A stretch of 64,000 nucleotides of DNA from Baekduia alba (GCF_028416635.1 NZ_CP114013.1:5394001-5458000), one strand, 5' to 3'. Numbered from the stretch's first letter, positions 1 through 8,662 are shown. Translations and numbers: made by a program. The notes: generated by a model not told the origin, from the sequence alone.

Positions 1-1157
1 GACGGCCGATCGCAGCGCGAGCCCGCGAGGCCGGTCAGGGTCAAGGTGTAGTGATGGTCGGCGCGCATGATCGCCACCGGCGCGCGGAAGCGGACGGTGA
101 ACCGGGCCGACGCGACCGTCCCGCGGCGCGTCACGGTCAGCGGGGCGCGGACGTCGGCCTTGTTGGTGGTGGTGGTCGAGGGCCGCGTCACGCCCGGCAG
201 CGGCCCACCGGTCCGGCCGTGGCCGGCCACGCGCAGCGTCGTGCCGCCGGCGAACGTCGCGTCGACGCCGTCCCGGATCCGGGGCACGCCGATCGTCATC
301 GCCGGCCGCGGCCCCGTGGCAAGCACGTCGCGCATCGCTCGGCGCAGCGCGGTGGGCCCCGTCACCCCCGCCTTGTGCAGCCGGCGCAGCTCGGCCGCCA
401 TCCGCGCCTGGTTGCCCCGCTCCCGGCGATCACGAGCCTCGTACGGCGCCGGGTCGCTGCGCAGCACGAAGAGGTAGGCGCCGCCGCCGGCGCCGTCGAT
501 CGCCGTCGTCGGCCCGCGGCGCCCGTCCGCGTCCACGTAGGTCGCGCTCCGCGCCGACGGGCCGAGCAACCCATAGCGGATGGTCCGCACCGCGGTCACC
601 GGGCACGCCGACGCGCCGCACTGGTGGGGGTCGCCCATCCCGCCCGTGACCTGCACCGTCCGCAGTCCGCGCAGGACCGGGTAGCCGTTGCGCGCGACGA
701 AGCCGCACAGGCTGTTCTGGCCCGGCACCGCGGCGATCGGGCGCAGGACCTCGCCCTGCATCCGCCCGAAGCGCCCGCGCACGACCTGGCCGACCTGCAC
801 GCACGAGCCGCCGCGCGTGGAGCCGAAGATGCGCAGCGCCCACGGCGGTCCGCCGAGCGGGTCGGGCACGCGCAGCGCCAGGATGCGCGCCTGGCCCTGC
901 GCGACGCCCGCGCCCGCGTCCGGCGAGGGCTTGGGCAGGTACTTGGTGTCGTCGGCCGGCGGCCCGACCTTCCAGACGTGCGTCGCGGCGACCGCTCCGC
1001 CCCCGGCGACCAGCAGCGCCGCGGCGGCCGCGAGCAGGCCGCCGCGCCGCGGCACGTGCCGCCAGGGCCGCGACCGCGGGCGCACCGGCGCCGTCGCGTG
1101 CGCGACGACCGCCCCGCGCAACTGCACCTCCAACCGATCGAACGCGTCGCCGCTCAC
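1..1157 (-). CDS. Membrane-anchored hypothetical protein downstream of ECF sigma factor (partial)
   Basis: The reading frame opens with GTG at 1157 and runs off the left edge without a stop, giving about 385 codons, so the C-terminus is missing. The N-terminal ~38 residues are polar and basic. They are followed by one hydrophobic segment (about residues 39-59, Ala/Leu/Val-rich) and a long extracytoplasmic part with several Cys. The start overlaps the sigma-factor stop in a GTGA arrangement, so the two are probably translationally coupled. Position and topology resemble anti-sigma or sigma-linked membrane proteins, but no zinc-binding anti-sigma motif (HxxxCxxC) is visible. A function as regulator of the neighbouring sigma factor is inference only. 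Confidence 0.6.
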   Translation of the reverse strand, partial: MSGDAFDRLEVQLRGAVVAHATAPVRPRSRPWRHVPRRGGLLAAAAALLVAGGGAVAATHVWKVGPPADDTKYLPKPSPDAGAGVAQGQARILALRVPDPLGGPPWALRIFGSTRGGSCVQVGQVVRGRFGRMQGEVLRPIAAVPGQNSLCGFVARNGYPVLRGLRTVQVTGGMGDPHQCGASACPVTAVRTIRYGLLGPSARSATYVDADGRRGPTTAIDGAGGGAYLFVLRSDPAPYEARDRRERGNQARMAAELRRLHKAGVTGPTALRRAMRDVLATGPRPAMTIGVPRIRDGVDATFAGGTTLRVAGHGRTGGPLPGVTRPSTTTTNKADVRAPLTVTRRGTVASARFTVRFRAPVAIMRADHHYTLTLTGLAGSRCDRP

Positions 1158-1705
1158 GCCTCGCCCTCCTCCTCGATCCGCGCCCGCAGCGCCGCGAGCC
1201 CCCGCGACACCCGCTGGCGCACGACCTGCTCCGAGCACGCCAGCTCCGCGGCGATCTCGCCGTACCCGCGCTCCTCGACCACGCGGCCGACGACCGCGCG
1301 GCGCGTCGGCTCCGGCAGCTCGGCCAGCCACGCGTCCAACCGCTCGGCGCCCGCGTCGGCCCGGACCTCGACCGCCAGCAGGTCCGCGTCCTCCAGCTCC
1401 AGCGGCTCGAGCCGCAGCCGCAGCCGCGCCGCGTCCTCGACGCGCCCGCGCCGAACCGACTCGCGCCACTTGTTGCGGGCGATCCCGTACAGCCACGCCA
1501 CCGGATCGCCCTCGCCGCGCCATGACGCCGCGCCGACGACCGCCGCCGCGAACGTCTCCGCCGTCAGGTCGAACGCGAGCTCCGGCTCGGCCACGCGCCG
1601 GCGCAGGTAGGCCACGACCTCGTCGAGGTGGCGCCGGTAGAAGACCGCGAACGCCTCGTCGTCGCCCGCGGCCGCCCGGCGCAGGAGCGCGGAGTCGTCC
1701 ATCAC
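1154..1705 (-). CDS. ECF-family RNA polymerase sigma factor
   Basis: 183 aa, the usual length for a minimal extracytoplasmic-function sigma factor. Region 2 occupies about residues 5-75, with the polymerase-binding and -10 recognition helices (DLTAETF, then WLYGIARNKW). Region 4 covers about residues 120-178 and ends in a helix-turn-helix (YGEIAAELACSEQVVRQRVSRGL). A short acidic linker joins them. It should direct RNA polymerase to a small stress or envelope regulon. The next gene is co-translated and encodes a membrane protein, the common layout for a sigma factor with its membrane partner. Two adjacent ATG codons (1705 and 1702) are possible starts. The ECF subgroup cannot be told from sequence reading alone. 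Confidence 0.9.
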   Translation of the reverse strand: MMDDSALLRRAAAGDDEAFAVFYRRHLDEVVAYLRRRVAEPELAFDLTAETFAAAVVGAASWRGEGDPVAWLYGIARNKWRESVRRGRVEDAARLRLRLEPLELEDADLLAVEVRADAGAERLDAWLAELPEPTRRAVVGRVVEERGYGEIAAELACSEQVVRQRVSRGLAALRARIEEEGEA

Positions 1706-1940
1706 CCGTCATGTTGCGCGAGCGCCGGCGGTTGTGACGACGAGGAGTGGACGGCGGGAGCGCTCTGACCCGCTCCCGCCGCCCGTGGCCTAGGTGGTGT
1801 CCCTCAGGCCATCTCGCGCCTCGCGGCGCAAGTCGTGACCCGGAAAGCGTTCGCGCCGAGCCTTCCCGGTCGTCCACTCCAACACACGCGATGCGTCGGC
1901 GGATCGCCACGACCCGCGATCAAATAGCCTTGCGCGCCGC

Positions 1941-3743
1941 ATGTTCTCCAAGGTCCTGGTTGCCAACCGGGGCGAGATCGCCATCCGCGTCATGCGCACG
2001 CTGGAAGAGATGGGGATCGCGTCCGTCGCCGTCTACTCGGAGCTCGATCGTGATGCGCTGCACGTCCAGCGCGCCGACGAGGCCTATCTGCTGGGCGGCC
2101 CGACGGCCGCCGAGAGCTACCTTAAGATCGAGAAGATCATCGAGGTCTGCAAGGAGTCCGGCGCCGAAGCCGTCCATCCGGGCTATGGCTTCCTCGCCGA
2201 GAACGCGGCGTTCGCGCGCGCCTGCGACGAGGCGGGCATCGTCTTCATCGGCCCGCCCGCGTCGGCGATCGACGCGATGGGCTCCAAGACGAAGGCCCGC
2301 GAGCTGATGCAGGCCGCCGGCGTCCCGATCGTCCCGGGCACGACCGAGCCGGTCGACACGCTCGAGGACGCGCTGCGGATCGCCAAGGACGAGATCGGCT
2401 TCCCGGTCGCGGTCAAGGCGGCGAGCGGCGGCGGCGGCAAGGGCTTCCGCGTCGCGCTGACCGAGGACAAGCTCAAGGACGCCTTCGAGGGCGCGTCGCG
2501 CGAGGGCGAGAAGTTCTTCTCCGACGGCACCGTCTACCTCGAGCGCTACCTGCCGGACCCGCGCCACGTCGAGGTCCAGGTCCTCGCCGACCGCCACGGC
2601 AACGTCATCCACCTCGGCGAGCGTGACTGCTCGGTCCAGCGCCGCCACCAGAAGCTGATCGAGGAGTCGCCGGCGCCGGCCGTCGACGCCGAGATGCGCG
2701 CCCGGATCGGCAAGATCGGCACCGACGCGGCGAAGGCCGTCGACTACGTCGGCGCCGGCACGATCGAGGGCATGCTCCAGGACGGGGAGTACTTCTTCCT
2801 GGAGATGAACACGCGCGTCCAGGTCGAGCACTGCGTCACGGAGATGACGACGGGCATCGACATCGTGCGCGAGGGCATCCTCGCCGCGGCGGGCGAGCCG
2901 TTGAGCGTCACCCAGGACGACGTCGAGCTGCGCGGCCACGCGATCGAGTGCCGCATCAACGCCGAGGACGCGTCGCGGAACTTCGCGCCCGCGCCGGGCA
3001 AGATCGGCGGCTACAAGGAGCCGAGCGGGCCGGGCGTGCGCGTCGACTCGGGCGTCGGCCCGGGCGGCGAGGTCACGCCGATGTACGACCCGATGGTCGC
3101 CAAGCTCATCGTCTGGGACACGGACCGCGAGAAGGCCACCCAGCGCATGCTGCGCGCGCTGGGCGAGTACGAGATCGAGGAGCTCAAGACGCTCATCCCG
3201 TTCCACCGGGCGCTGCTCGCGACGCGCCAGTGGAACGACGCCGAGACGTGCCGCGACCTCGTCGAGGACAAGGCGTGGTTGAAGGAGCTGGCGTTCCCGG
3301 CGCCGACGCGGGTGGGTGGGTCCGATTCCGACGAGGAAGAGACCGTCGAGCAGGGCTACGTCGTCGAGGTCGGCGGCCGGCGGTTCGACGTGAAGGTGAT
3401 CGGGCCGCCGCCGGTCGGCGGCGTCGTGGTCGGCGCGGGCGCGGCGAGCGCCGCGAACGGCGCGGGCCCGAAGAAGCGCGGCGAGCGCAAGTCGAGCGGC
3501 GGCGGCGGCGCCGACGAGCTCGTCTCCCCGCTGCAGGGCAACATGTGGAAGGTGCTCGTCAAGCAGGGCGACACGGTCGAGGAAGGCCAGCTGCTCTGCA
3601 TCATCGAGGCGATGAAGATGGAGAACGAGATCACCGCCCACAAGGCCGGCACGATCGAGACGCTCTCGATCACGGAGGGCGAGCCGATCCAGGCGGGCGC
3701 ACCGATCGCGGTCATCAAGTCGCCCGCGCCGGCGGCCGAGTAG
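1941..3743 (+). CDS. Acetyl/propionyl-CoA carboxylase alpha chain (biotin carboxylase-BCCP fusion)
   Basis: 600 aa. It carboxylates biotin with ATP and bicarbonate and carries the carboxyl group to an acyl-CoA carboxyltransferase subunit encoded elsewhere. The biotin carboxylase N-domain (VLVANRGEIAIRV) is followed by the ATP-grasp domain with its glycine-rich loop (SGGGGKGF), the EMNTRVQVEH active-site stretch and the C-domain to about residue 445. A Gly/Ala/Lys linker leads to a biotinyl domain at about 525-595, with EAMKME and the biotin-accepting Lys559. Length and order match actinobacterial AccA/BccA/PccA proteins. No beta subunit is adjacent, so substrate preference is undecided. The start is the ATG at MFSKVLVANRGEIA, the conserved N-terminus of the family. 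Confidence 0.93.
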   Translation: MFSKVLVANRGEIAIRVMRTLEEMGIASVAVYSELDRDALHVQRADEAYLLGGPTAAESYLKIEKIIEVCKESGAEAVHPGYGFLAENAAFARACDEAGIVFIGPPASAIDAMGSKTKARELMQAAGVPIVPGTTEPVDTLEDALRIAKDEIGFPVAVKAASGGGGKGFRVALTEDKLKDAFEGASREGEKFFSDGTVYLERYLPDPRHVEVQVLADRHGNVIHLGERDCSVQRRHQKLIEESPAPAVDAEMRARIGKIGTDAAKAVDYVGAGTIEGMLQDGEYFFLEMNTRVQVEHCVTEMTTGIDIVREGILAAAGEPLSVTQDDVELRGHAIECRINAEDASRNFAPAPGKIGGYKEPSGPGVRVDSGVGPGGEVTPMYDPMVAKLIVWDTDREKATQRMLRALGEYEIEELKTLIPFHRALLATRQWNDAETCRDLVEDKAWLKELAFPAPTRVGGSDSDEEETVEQGYVVEVGGRRFDVKVIGPPPVGGVVVGAGAASAANGAGPKKRGERKSSGGGGADELVSPLQGNMWKVLVKQGDTVEEGQLLCIIEAMKMENEITAHKAGTIETLSITEGEPIQAGAPIAVIKSPAPAAE

Positions 3744-3749
3744 GACCCC

Positions 3750-4520
3750 ATGTTGGCCGCCGCGACCATCCTCGGGAGCGGCGGCTTCGTGCCCACCGGC
3801 ACGCGCGAGACGTCGTCGGTGCTCCTGCTGCCGGCCGCCGACGACGACGCGGCGGTCGTGATCGACGCGGGCACGGGCCTGCGGCGGCTGATCACCGACC
3901 GCGACGCGCTGCTCGGCGGGCGCTCCCGGCTGGAGGTGCTGCTGACGCACTTCCACATCGACCACATCTGCGGGCTGGCCTACCTCACCGAGCTGACCGG
4001 GATCGCGATCACCGTCCGCGGTCCGGGCGCCGAGTTGTATGACATGCCGACGGCGACCGCGCTGCAGCGCCTGTTCGCGCCGCCGATCATGCCGGTCGAC
4101 CTCGAGCAGCTCGGCGTCGCCGTCGGCGAGCTGCCGGTCGGCGCGCTCGACGAGGACGACGGCCTGGCGGGCGCGCTCGGCATCTCCACCCGCCGCCAGG
4201 ACCGCCACACCAACCCCACGCTCGGGATCCGCGTCGGCGACGCGCTGACCTGGTGCACCGACACCGAGGACGACCCGCTGACCGTCGCCTTCGCCCGCGG
4301 CTCCCGCGTGCTCGCCCACGACGCCTGGGGCCCACCGGTGGCGCCCGGCCACGCCGAGCCGGCGGCCGCGGCGCAGGTCGCCGTCGACGCGGGCTGCGAG
4401 CAGCTGGTCCTGATCCACGTGCCGCCGATGGCCGACGAGACCGCGCTGCACGGCCGCGCGGCAGCCGTCCACGGGGCCGTGACGGTCGCGACCGACGGCC
4501 TGGACCTGCTGGCTCTGTAG
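3750..4520 (+). CDS. MBL-fold metal-dependent hydrolase
   Basis: 256 aa, starting 6 nt after the carboxylase stop. The metallo-beta-lactamase signature LTHFHIDHICGL (HxHxDH) lies near residue 70, preceded by the strand-forming segment VVIDAGTGLRRL. Later metal-ligand candidates are in the CTDTEDD, AHDAWG and LIHVPP segments. The layout (N-terminal ILGSGGFVPT, then HxHxDH) resembles the RNase Z/PhnP-like branch of MBL hydrolases, which cut phosphodiesters, but the substrate cannot be assigned. The tight spacing suggests transcription with the carboxylase and perhaps with the thioesterase downstream. Confidence 0.8.
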   Translation: MLAAATILGSGGFVPTGTRETSSVLLLPAADDDAAVVIDAGTGLRRLITDRDALLGGRSRLEVLLTHFHIDHICGLAYLTELTGIAITVRGPGAELYDMPTATALQRLFAPPIMPVDLEQLGVAVGELPVGALDEDDGLAGALGISTRRQDRHTNPTLGIRVGDALTWCTDTEDDPLTVAFARGSRVLAHDAWGPPVAPGHAEPAAAAQVAVDAGCEQLVLIHVPPMADETALHGRAAAVHGAVTVATDGLDLLAL

Positions 4521-4553
4521 GTCGCCCCCGCCGGTGTATTAGGCTCGGGGGTC

Positions 4554-5000
4554 ATGGACCTCGAGCCCCTCCGCGCCGGCATGGAGCAGGCCGTCCCGTT
4601 CAACGGGCATCTCGGCCTGGAGATCGTCGAGGTCGCGGTCGGACGTGGGGTCGCGCGGCTGCCCGACAACGAGGCGCTGCGCAACCACACCGGCTCGCAG
4701 CACGCCAGCGCGCTGTTCGCCGTGGGCCAGGCGGCGTCGGGCGCTTCGCTGGCCGCGGTCTTCGTCGAGCAGCTCCCGCGGCTGGAGCTGGCGCCCGAGG
4801 CCGCCGAGATCACCTACAAGAAGATCCCGCGCGGGCCGCTGACCGCGACCGCCGTCCTGGGCGCGAGCCCGGGCGAGCTCCTCGACGAGCTAGGCCGCGA
4901 AGGCCAGGTCACGTTCGGGATCGACGTCGCGATCGTCGACGGCGCCGGCGACGTCGTCGCCGACATGACCGTCCGTTGGAACGTCCGCAAGGAGTCGTAG
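4554..5000 (+). CDS. Hotdog-fold thioesterase (PaaI/DUF4442-like)
   Basis: 148 aa with the hotdog pattern: an N-terminal helix (PFNGHLGLEIVEV), the central helix (NHTGSQHASALFAVGQAASGA) and C-terminal strands (VTFGIDVAIVDGAGDVVADM). PaaI/DUF4442-type members hydrolyse acyl-CoA thioesters in the cytoplasm. The NHTGSQHASALF stretch corresponds to the helix that covers the active site. The stop shares one base with the start of the GNAT gene (TAGTG), so the two are translationally coupled. An acyl-CoA role fits the biotin-dependent carboxylase upstream, but no substrate is evident. Confidence 0.75.
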   Translation: MDLEPLRAGMEQAVPFNGHLGLEIVEVAVGRGVARLPDNEALRNHTGSQHASALFAVGQAASGASLAAVFVEQLPRLELAPEAAEITYKKIPRGPLTATAVLGASPGELLDELGREGQVTFGIDVAIVDGAGDVVADMTVRWNVRKES

Positions 5001-5476
5001 TGGGAGCGAGAGCTTGGAAGGCCGGCCCGAACGAGGCCGAGATCGTCGCGCGGTTGCTCATCGGGTTCCGCGATCACCTCGGCTACGCCTGGCCGTCGGA
5101 CAACGCGTTCCTGGCGGGCGTCGAGCGGCTGATGGACGACCGCGACACCGACTACATCCTGGCCGCGGCCGACGACGACTCCCCGCCCTCGGGCGTCGCC
5201 CAGCTCCGCTACCGCATGGGCATCTGGCGCGCCGGCGGCGACTGCCTGGTCGAGGACGTCTTCGTGACCGAGGCCGCCCGCGGCAACGGCGTGGCCCGCG
5301 CCCTCCTCGACTTCGCGACCCTCCGCGCCCGCGAGCGCGGCTGCCGCCGCATGGAGCTCGACGTCAACGAGGCCAACACACCCGCGATCGCGCTCTACGA
5401 GTCCTTCGGCTTCACCCTCGGCTCACCCCGCGACCTCTACATGCGCCGCCACCTCGACGCGGGCCCGGACGCGTAG
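5000..5476 (+). CDS. GNAT-family N-acetyltransferase
   Basis: 158 aa from the GTG at 5000. The frame opens exactly at the stop codon of the thioesterase gene, which decides this start. The acetyl-CoA pyrophosphate-binding loop is VTEAARGNGVARALL (Q/RxxGxG/A type), preceded by the strand CLVEDVFV. The C-terminal signature ELDVNEANTPAIALYESFGF is typical of motif B. The protein should acetylate an amine on a small molecule or protein. Nothing in the sequence shows which. Coupling to a thioesterase and a carboxylase suggests acyl-CoA-related metabolism as the context. Confidence 0.85.
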   Translation: MGARAWKAGPNEAEIVARLLIGFRDHLGYAWPSDNAFLAGVERLMDDRDTDYILAAADDDSPPSGVAQLRYRMGIWRAGGDCLVEDVFVTEAARGNGVARALLDFATLRARERGCRRMELDVNEANTPAIALYESFGFTLGSPRDLYMRRHLDAGPDA

Positions 5477-5490
5477 CCCGGCGACGGCAG

Positions 5491-5527
5491 CTATCGCTCT
5501 CTTCGCTTCGCCGTTAATAAGCGATAG
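5491..5527. terminator. 8-bp inverted repeat between GNAT and fic genes
   Basis: CTATCGCT at 5491-5498 is matched by its perfect complement AGCGATAG at 5520-5527 around a 21-nt loop, starting 15 nt after the GNAT stop. No U-run follows. It could act as a weak terminator for the upstream genes or as part of the control region of fic, whose own palindrome starts 9 nt later. Confidence 0.35.
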
Positions 5528-5535
5528 ACGGATAA

Positions 5536-5564
5536 CGCTTTCTTAGATACGTTCTAAGGAAGCG
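5536..5564. promoter_or_regulatory. 29-bp palindrome abutting the fic start codon (likely autoregulatory operator)
   Basis: Twelve-base arms at 5536-5547 and 5553-5564 are complementary at 11 of 12 positions around a 5-nt centre (core CTTAGA-tacgt-TCTAAG). The right arm ends on the base before the fic ATG and contains the apparent Shine-Dalgarno sequence (AAGGAAG). A protein bound here, or the hairpin in mRNA, would block translation initiation. Fic proteins of this architecture end in a winged helix, so autoregulation is a natural inference. Confidence 0.6.
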
Positions 5565-6764
5565 ATGTCGCCTTCTCTCTCATCCAGCGACCGCGCAGGC
5601 GTCTTCGTCGCCGCCGGCAGGCCCCCGGACGACTACGCCACCTTCCGGCCGCGTCCGCTGCCGCCCGATCCCCCGGTCGCGCTCGACCTCGCCGCCAACC
5701 GGCTCCTCGAACGCGCCAACCAGGCGCTCGGCCGGCTGGACGGCATCACGATGCTGCTGCCGGACCCCACGACGTTGTTGTACACCTACATCCGCAAGGA
5801 GGCGGTGCTCTCCTCGCAGATCGAGGGCACGCAGTCGTCGCTCTCCGACCTCCTGCTCTTCGAGGCCGACGTCGCGCCGGGCGTCCCGATCGAAGACGTC
5901 GAGGAGACGGCCAACTACATCGTCGCGCTCAACTACGCCGTCGAGGCGGTGACGAGCGGCCGGCTCCCGATCTCGTCGCGGCTGCTTCGCGAGGCACACC
6001 GCCGGCTGCTCACCGGCGGGCGCGGCGGCGACAAGGCCCCCGGCCGGTTCCGCCGCACGCAGGTGTGGCTCGGCGGCGCCACTCCGACCGAAGCCCGCTT
6101 CGTCCCGCTGCCGCCGCAGGAGGTGGCGGGCGCGATCGCCGACCTGGAGCGCTTCGTCCACGACGACGGCGACGGGCTGCCCGTGCTCGTCAAGGCCGCA
6201 CTCGCCCACGCGCAGTTCGAGACGATCCATCCGTTCCTCGACGGCAACGGCCGCGTGGGGCGCCTGCTCATCACGCTGATGCTGTGCGAGGAGGGCGTGC
6301 TCGATCGTCCCCTCCTCTACCTCAGCCTCTACTTCAAGCAGCACCGCGACGTGTACTACGACCGCCTACAGCGGATCCGGACCCACGGCGAGTGGGAGCA
6401 GTGGGTCGCGTTCTTCCTCCGTGGCGTGCTCGACGTCGCGACCTCGGCGATCCAGACGACCCGCGACATCGTGGAGCTGATCGAGCGGGACCGCGCGACG
6501 ATCGCCGGCCTCGGGGGACGCGGCGCCGCGACCAACGCGCGGGTCATGGAGCTCGCGATCCAGCGGGTCGTGCTCACGCCGCGCGGTGTGCAGGAGGCGC
6601 TGACGCTGACCGGACCACCGGTCTACGCGGCGCTGCAGCGTCTCGAGGAGGCGGGCATCCTGCGCGAGGCCACGGGGCGGCAGCGCAACCGGGTGTACGT
6701 GTACGACAAGTACCTGGCCCTGCTCAACGCGGGGACGGAGCGGAGCCAGGCGGCGACGCCATGA
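5565..6764 (+). CDS. Fic-domain AMP-transferase with N-terminal inhibitory helix and C-terminal winged helix
   Basis: 399 aa. Fic enzymes transfer AMP (sometimes other nucleotides) from ATP to hydroxyl groups of target proteins. The N-terminal Fic_N domain (about residues 20-95) carries SSQIEG, matching the (S/T)xxxE(G/N) self-inhibitory motif. The Fic core (about 125-260) has the complete catalytic motif HPFLDGNGRVGR with His222. The C-terminal ~100 residues include a winged-helix DNA-binding region (GVQEALTLTGPPVYAALQRL). The inhibitory motif in the same chain places it with self-inhibited Fic proteins rather than two-gene Fic toxin-antitoxin pairs. The upstream palindrome suggests self-repression. 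The target protein is unknown. Confidence 0.9.
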   Translation: MSPSLSSSDRAGVFVAAGRPPDDYATFRPRPLPPDPPVALDLAANRLLERANQALGRLDGITMLLPDPTTLLYTYIRKEAVLSSQIEGTQSSLSDLLLFEADVAPGVPIEDVEETANYIVALNYAVEAVTSGRLPISSRLLREAHRRLLTGGRGGDKAPGRFRRTQVWLGGATPTEARFVPLPPQEVAGAIADLERFVHDDGDGLPVLVKAALAHAQFETIHPFLDGNGRVGRLLITLMLCEEGVLDRPLLYLSLYFKQHRDVYYDRLQRIRTHGEWEQWVAFFLRGVLDVATSAIQTTRDIVELIERDRATIAGLGGRGAATNARVMELAIQRVVLTPRGVQEALTLTGPPVYAALQRLEEAGILREATGRQRNRVYVYDKYLALLNAGTERSQAATP

Positions 6765-7107
6765 GCTCCACGAGGTGGCCACCCGGCGTGTGGACGTACG
6801 CGCGGGCGGCGCCCCAGTGGGACGTGCGCGGCTCGGGCGTGAACCCCGCGGCGGTCAAGGCGGCGAAGGTCGCGTCGAACGGCGCAGGCGCCACGACCGC
6901 CACGTGCCCCGACCGCTCCGCGGCCTCCGACACGTACAACAAGTGGATCTGGGTGCCGTCGCCGGCCTGGACCCACGTCGCGCGCTCGGCCAGCGTGGCC
7001 GGCGGCGTGACGACGACGAAGCCCAGCAACGCCCAGAAGCGCACCTCGGCCTCCACGTCGCTGCGCAGCGTGGGCAGCGCGACGTGCTGGAGGCCGGTCG
7101 GCGTCAT
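6724..7107 (-). CDS. VOC/glyoxalase superfamily protein
   Basis: 127 aa from the ATG at 7107, which overlaps the stop of the MBL gene in an ATGA (7104-7107). It has one vicinal-oxygen-chelate domain: the first beta-alpha-beta module starts GLQHVALPT with RFWALLGF, and the second ends HTPGGHLVELM with the usual metal-ligand Glu. VOC proteins include glyoxalases, extradiol dioxygenases and drug-binding proteins, and the sequence does not separate these. It is read with the upstream MBL and HAD genes. Its 3' end overlaps the convergent fic gene by 41 bp. Confidence 0.8.
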   Translation of the reverse strand: MTPTGLQHVALPTLRSDVEAEVRFWALLGFVVVTPPATLAERATWVQAGDGTQIHLLYVSEAAERSGHVAVVAPAPFDATFAALTAAGFTPEPRTSHWGAARAYVHTPGGHLVELMASPPGSAPSPR

Positions 7108-7883
7108 AGGCGCGTCAGGTTCTCGGCGTGGATCTGCTTCTGGATCCGGTCGCGACGCGCCAGCGGCAGCGCCGCGGCGTCCGGCTTGGCCGCGTCCAGC
7201 GACTCCAGGTACTTGACGTCCTCGCGCAGGATCGCCAGCGCGCGCTGGCCGTCCAGGGGCGCGCCGTGGCCCGGGACGACCCAGTCGGCCTGCTCGACGT
7301 ACGGCGCCAGCCGCAGGAGCGTCGCCACGTAGGCGTTCAACGATCCGCCCTCCGAGATCATCGGGATCTCGACGGGCGACACGTAGTCGCCGCAGATCAG
7401 CACCCGCGCGAACGGCGCCCACACCGCCATCCCGTCGGCGGTGTGCCCGTCAGCGGGGATCAGCTCCAGCTCGGCGTCCTCGCCGAGGTCGACCTTCCCC
7501 GGCACCGGCAGCGCCTGCACGGACCCGAGCGACAGCGGCCGCTCCCGGGCGACGTAGTCGTCCTCGTCGGCCTCGCGCAGCCGCCGCTGCGCCACCCCCG
7601 GCTCTGCGCGCAGCCGCGCCGCGGTCGTCTCGGCCACACCCAGCGGCGCCTCCGGGAACGCCAGCCGCGCCAGCAGGTGATCCCAGTCGCCGTGGGTCGC
7701 CAGCAGCCCCGACAGCCCCCAGCCCGCCTGCCCGAGCACGCCCGGCAGCGCGTCCAGCTCGTCCGGGAACACGACCGAGTCGACGATGAACGTCTCGTCG
7801 CCCCGGTGCAGCAGCGTGCACGTCGTCTGCCACTTGACGCTGCGCGCGACGATCACGCCCGGATCCAGGGCGATGACCTGCAA
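7104..7883 (-). CDS. MBL-fold hydrolase
   Basis: 259 aa. The motif THGDWDHLLA (HxDxDH, a variant of HxHxDH in which the second His is Asp) lies near residue 60. Further metal-ligand candidates are ADGHTADGM and VPGHGAPL. Domain length and the VVPGHGAP motif are typical of small MBL hydrolases related to glyoxalase II and quinoprotein-relay enzymes. It is co-translated with the VOC gene and lies 3 nt downstream of the HAD gene, so the three form a minus-strand operon. The variant HxD signature makes the metal content uncertain; no substrate can be named. Confidence 0.8.
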   Translation of the reverse strand: MQVIALDPGVIVARSVKWQTTCTLLHRGDETFIVDSVVFPDELDALPGVLGQAGWGLSGLLATHGDWDHLLARLAFPEAPLGVAETTAARLRAEPGVAQRRLREADEDDYVARERPLSLGSVQALPVPGKVDLGEDAELELIPADGHTADGMAVWAPFARVLICGDYVSPVEIPMISEGGSLNAYVATLLRLAPYVEQADWVVPGHGAPLDGQRALAILREDVKYLESLDAAKPDAAALPLARRDRIQKQIHAENLTRL

Positions 7884-7886
7884 GGC

Positions 7887-8564
7887 CTACAACCCGAGGA
7901 GCTTCGCGGCCTCCAGGAGGTTCTTCACCTCGGCCGTCGGCTTCTTGCCCCCGGCCGGCACTTCCTCCTTGCGCCGGTTGACCCAGATCGTGGGCACCTT
8001 CAGCTTGGTCGCCGGCTCGATGTCGGTGTACAGCCCGCTGCCGACGTGGACCCAGCCCTTCTTGCCGCCGATCCGCCGCGCGAACTCGTTGAAGTGCGCG
8101 GGATCGGGCTTGTAGGACCGGACCTGCTGGGCGGTGACGACCAGGTCGACGTCGGCCGGGATGTGGCGCCGCGTCAGCCCCAGGAGCTTGTCGTCGATGT
8201 TCGAGATCAGGCCCGTCTGGTACTTGGTCAGGAACTTCTTGAGCTGCGGGTTGGCCTCCTTGAAGGCGCCCCAGCGCACGACGGAATCGGGCAGGAACCC
8301 GGACCGCGACGGCTCCAACGGCCACCCGATCTCCTTGGCGATCTTGACCGCCGCCTGACGCAGGACCTCGGCGTAGAGCTCGTAGGAGCCGCTCTGGATC
8401 TCCTTCGTCGCGTCGAGGAAGAGATCGACGACCTGCTGTCGATCGATCGTGAAGCCGTCCTTCTTCGCCTCCCGCTCGAACGCATCAGCGACGCCTGACT
8501 CCCAATCGATGAGAGTGCCGTAAACGTCGAAGGTGACCCACTGGATGTTCTTCGGGAGTGCCAT
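7887..8564 (-). CDS. HAD-superfamily hydrolase, haloacid dehalogenase type II-like
   Basis: 225 aa from the ATG at 8564 (a second ATG lies at 8576, without a clear ribosome binding site). Motif I is FDVYGTLIDWE with the nucleophile Asp. Motif II is LISNIDD, motif III the Lys in YKPDP, and motif IV the acidic residues in VHVGSGLYTDI. The FDVYGTLIDW form is characteristic of L-2-haloacid dehalogenase-like proteins, many of which act as phosphatases instead. It is the first gene of the minus-strand HAD-MBL-VOC unit and is divergent from sucC, with about 98 bp between starts for both promoters. Confidence 0.85.
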   Translation of the reverse strand: MALPKNIQWVTFDVYGTLIDWESGVADAFEREAKKDGFTIDRQQVVDLFLDATKEIQSGSYELYAEVLRQAAVKIAKEIGWPLEPSRSGFLPDSVVRWGAFKEANPQLKKFLTKYQTGLISNIDDKLLGLTRRHIPADVDLVVTAQQVRSYKPDPAHFNEFARRIGGKKGWVHVGSGLYTDIEPATKLKVPTIWVNRRKEEVPAGGKKPTAEVKNLLEAAKLLGL

Positions 8565-8662
8565 GCGGCCCGGCATTGTGCCATCTATGGGCCTTGCCGG
8601 GACGTCAGGTCGTTCGGGCAGGAAGCATCAGCGCAACCCGTTCAATAACGTCGCGGGCTCCT

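Noticed and set aside
51-1610. A 519-codon plus-strand ORF opposite the sigma factor
   Set aside because: Its translation is Arg/Pro/Ala-rich shadow sequence. The minus strand carries a clear sigma factor and membrane protein with proper motifs.
5565-6764. Fic/Phd-type toxin-antitoxin pair
   Set aside because: No small antitoxin gene is adjacent, and the inhibitory motif is already within the Fic chain.
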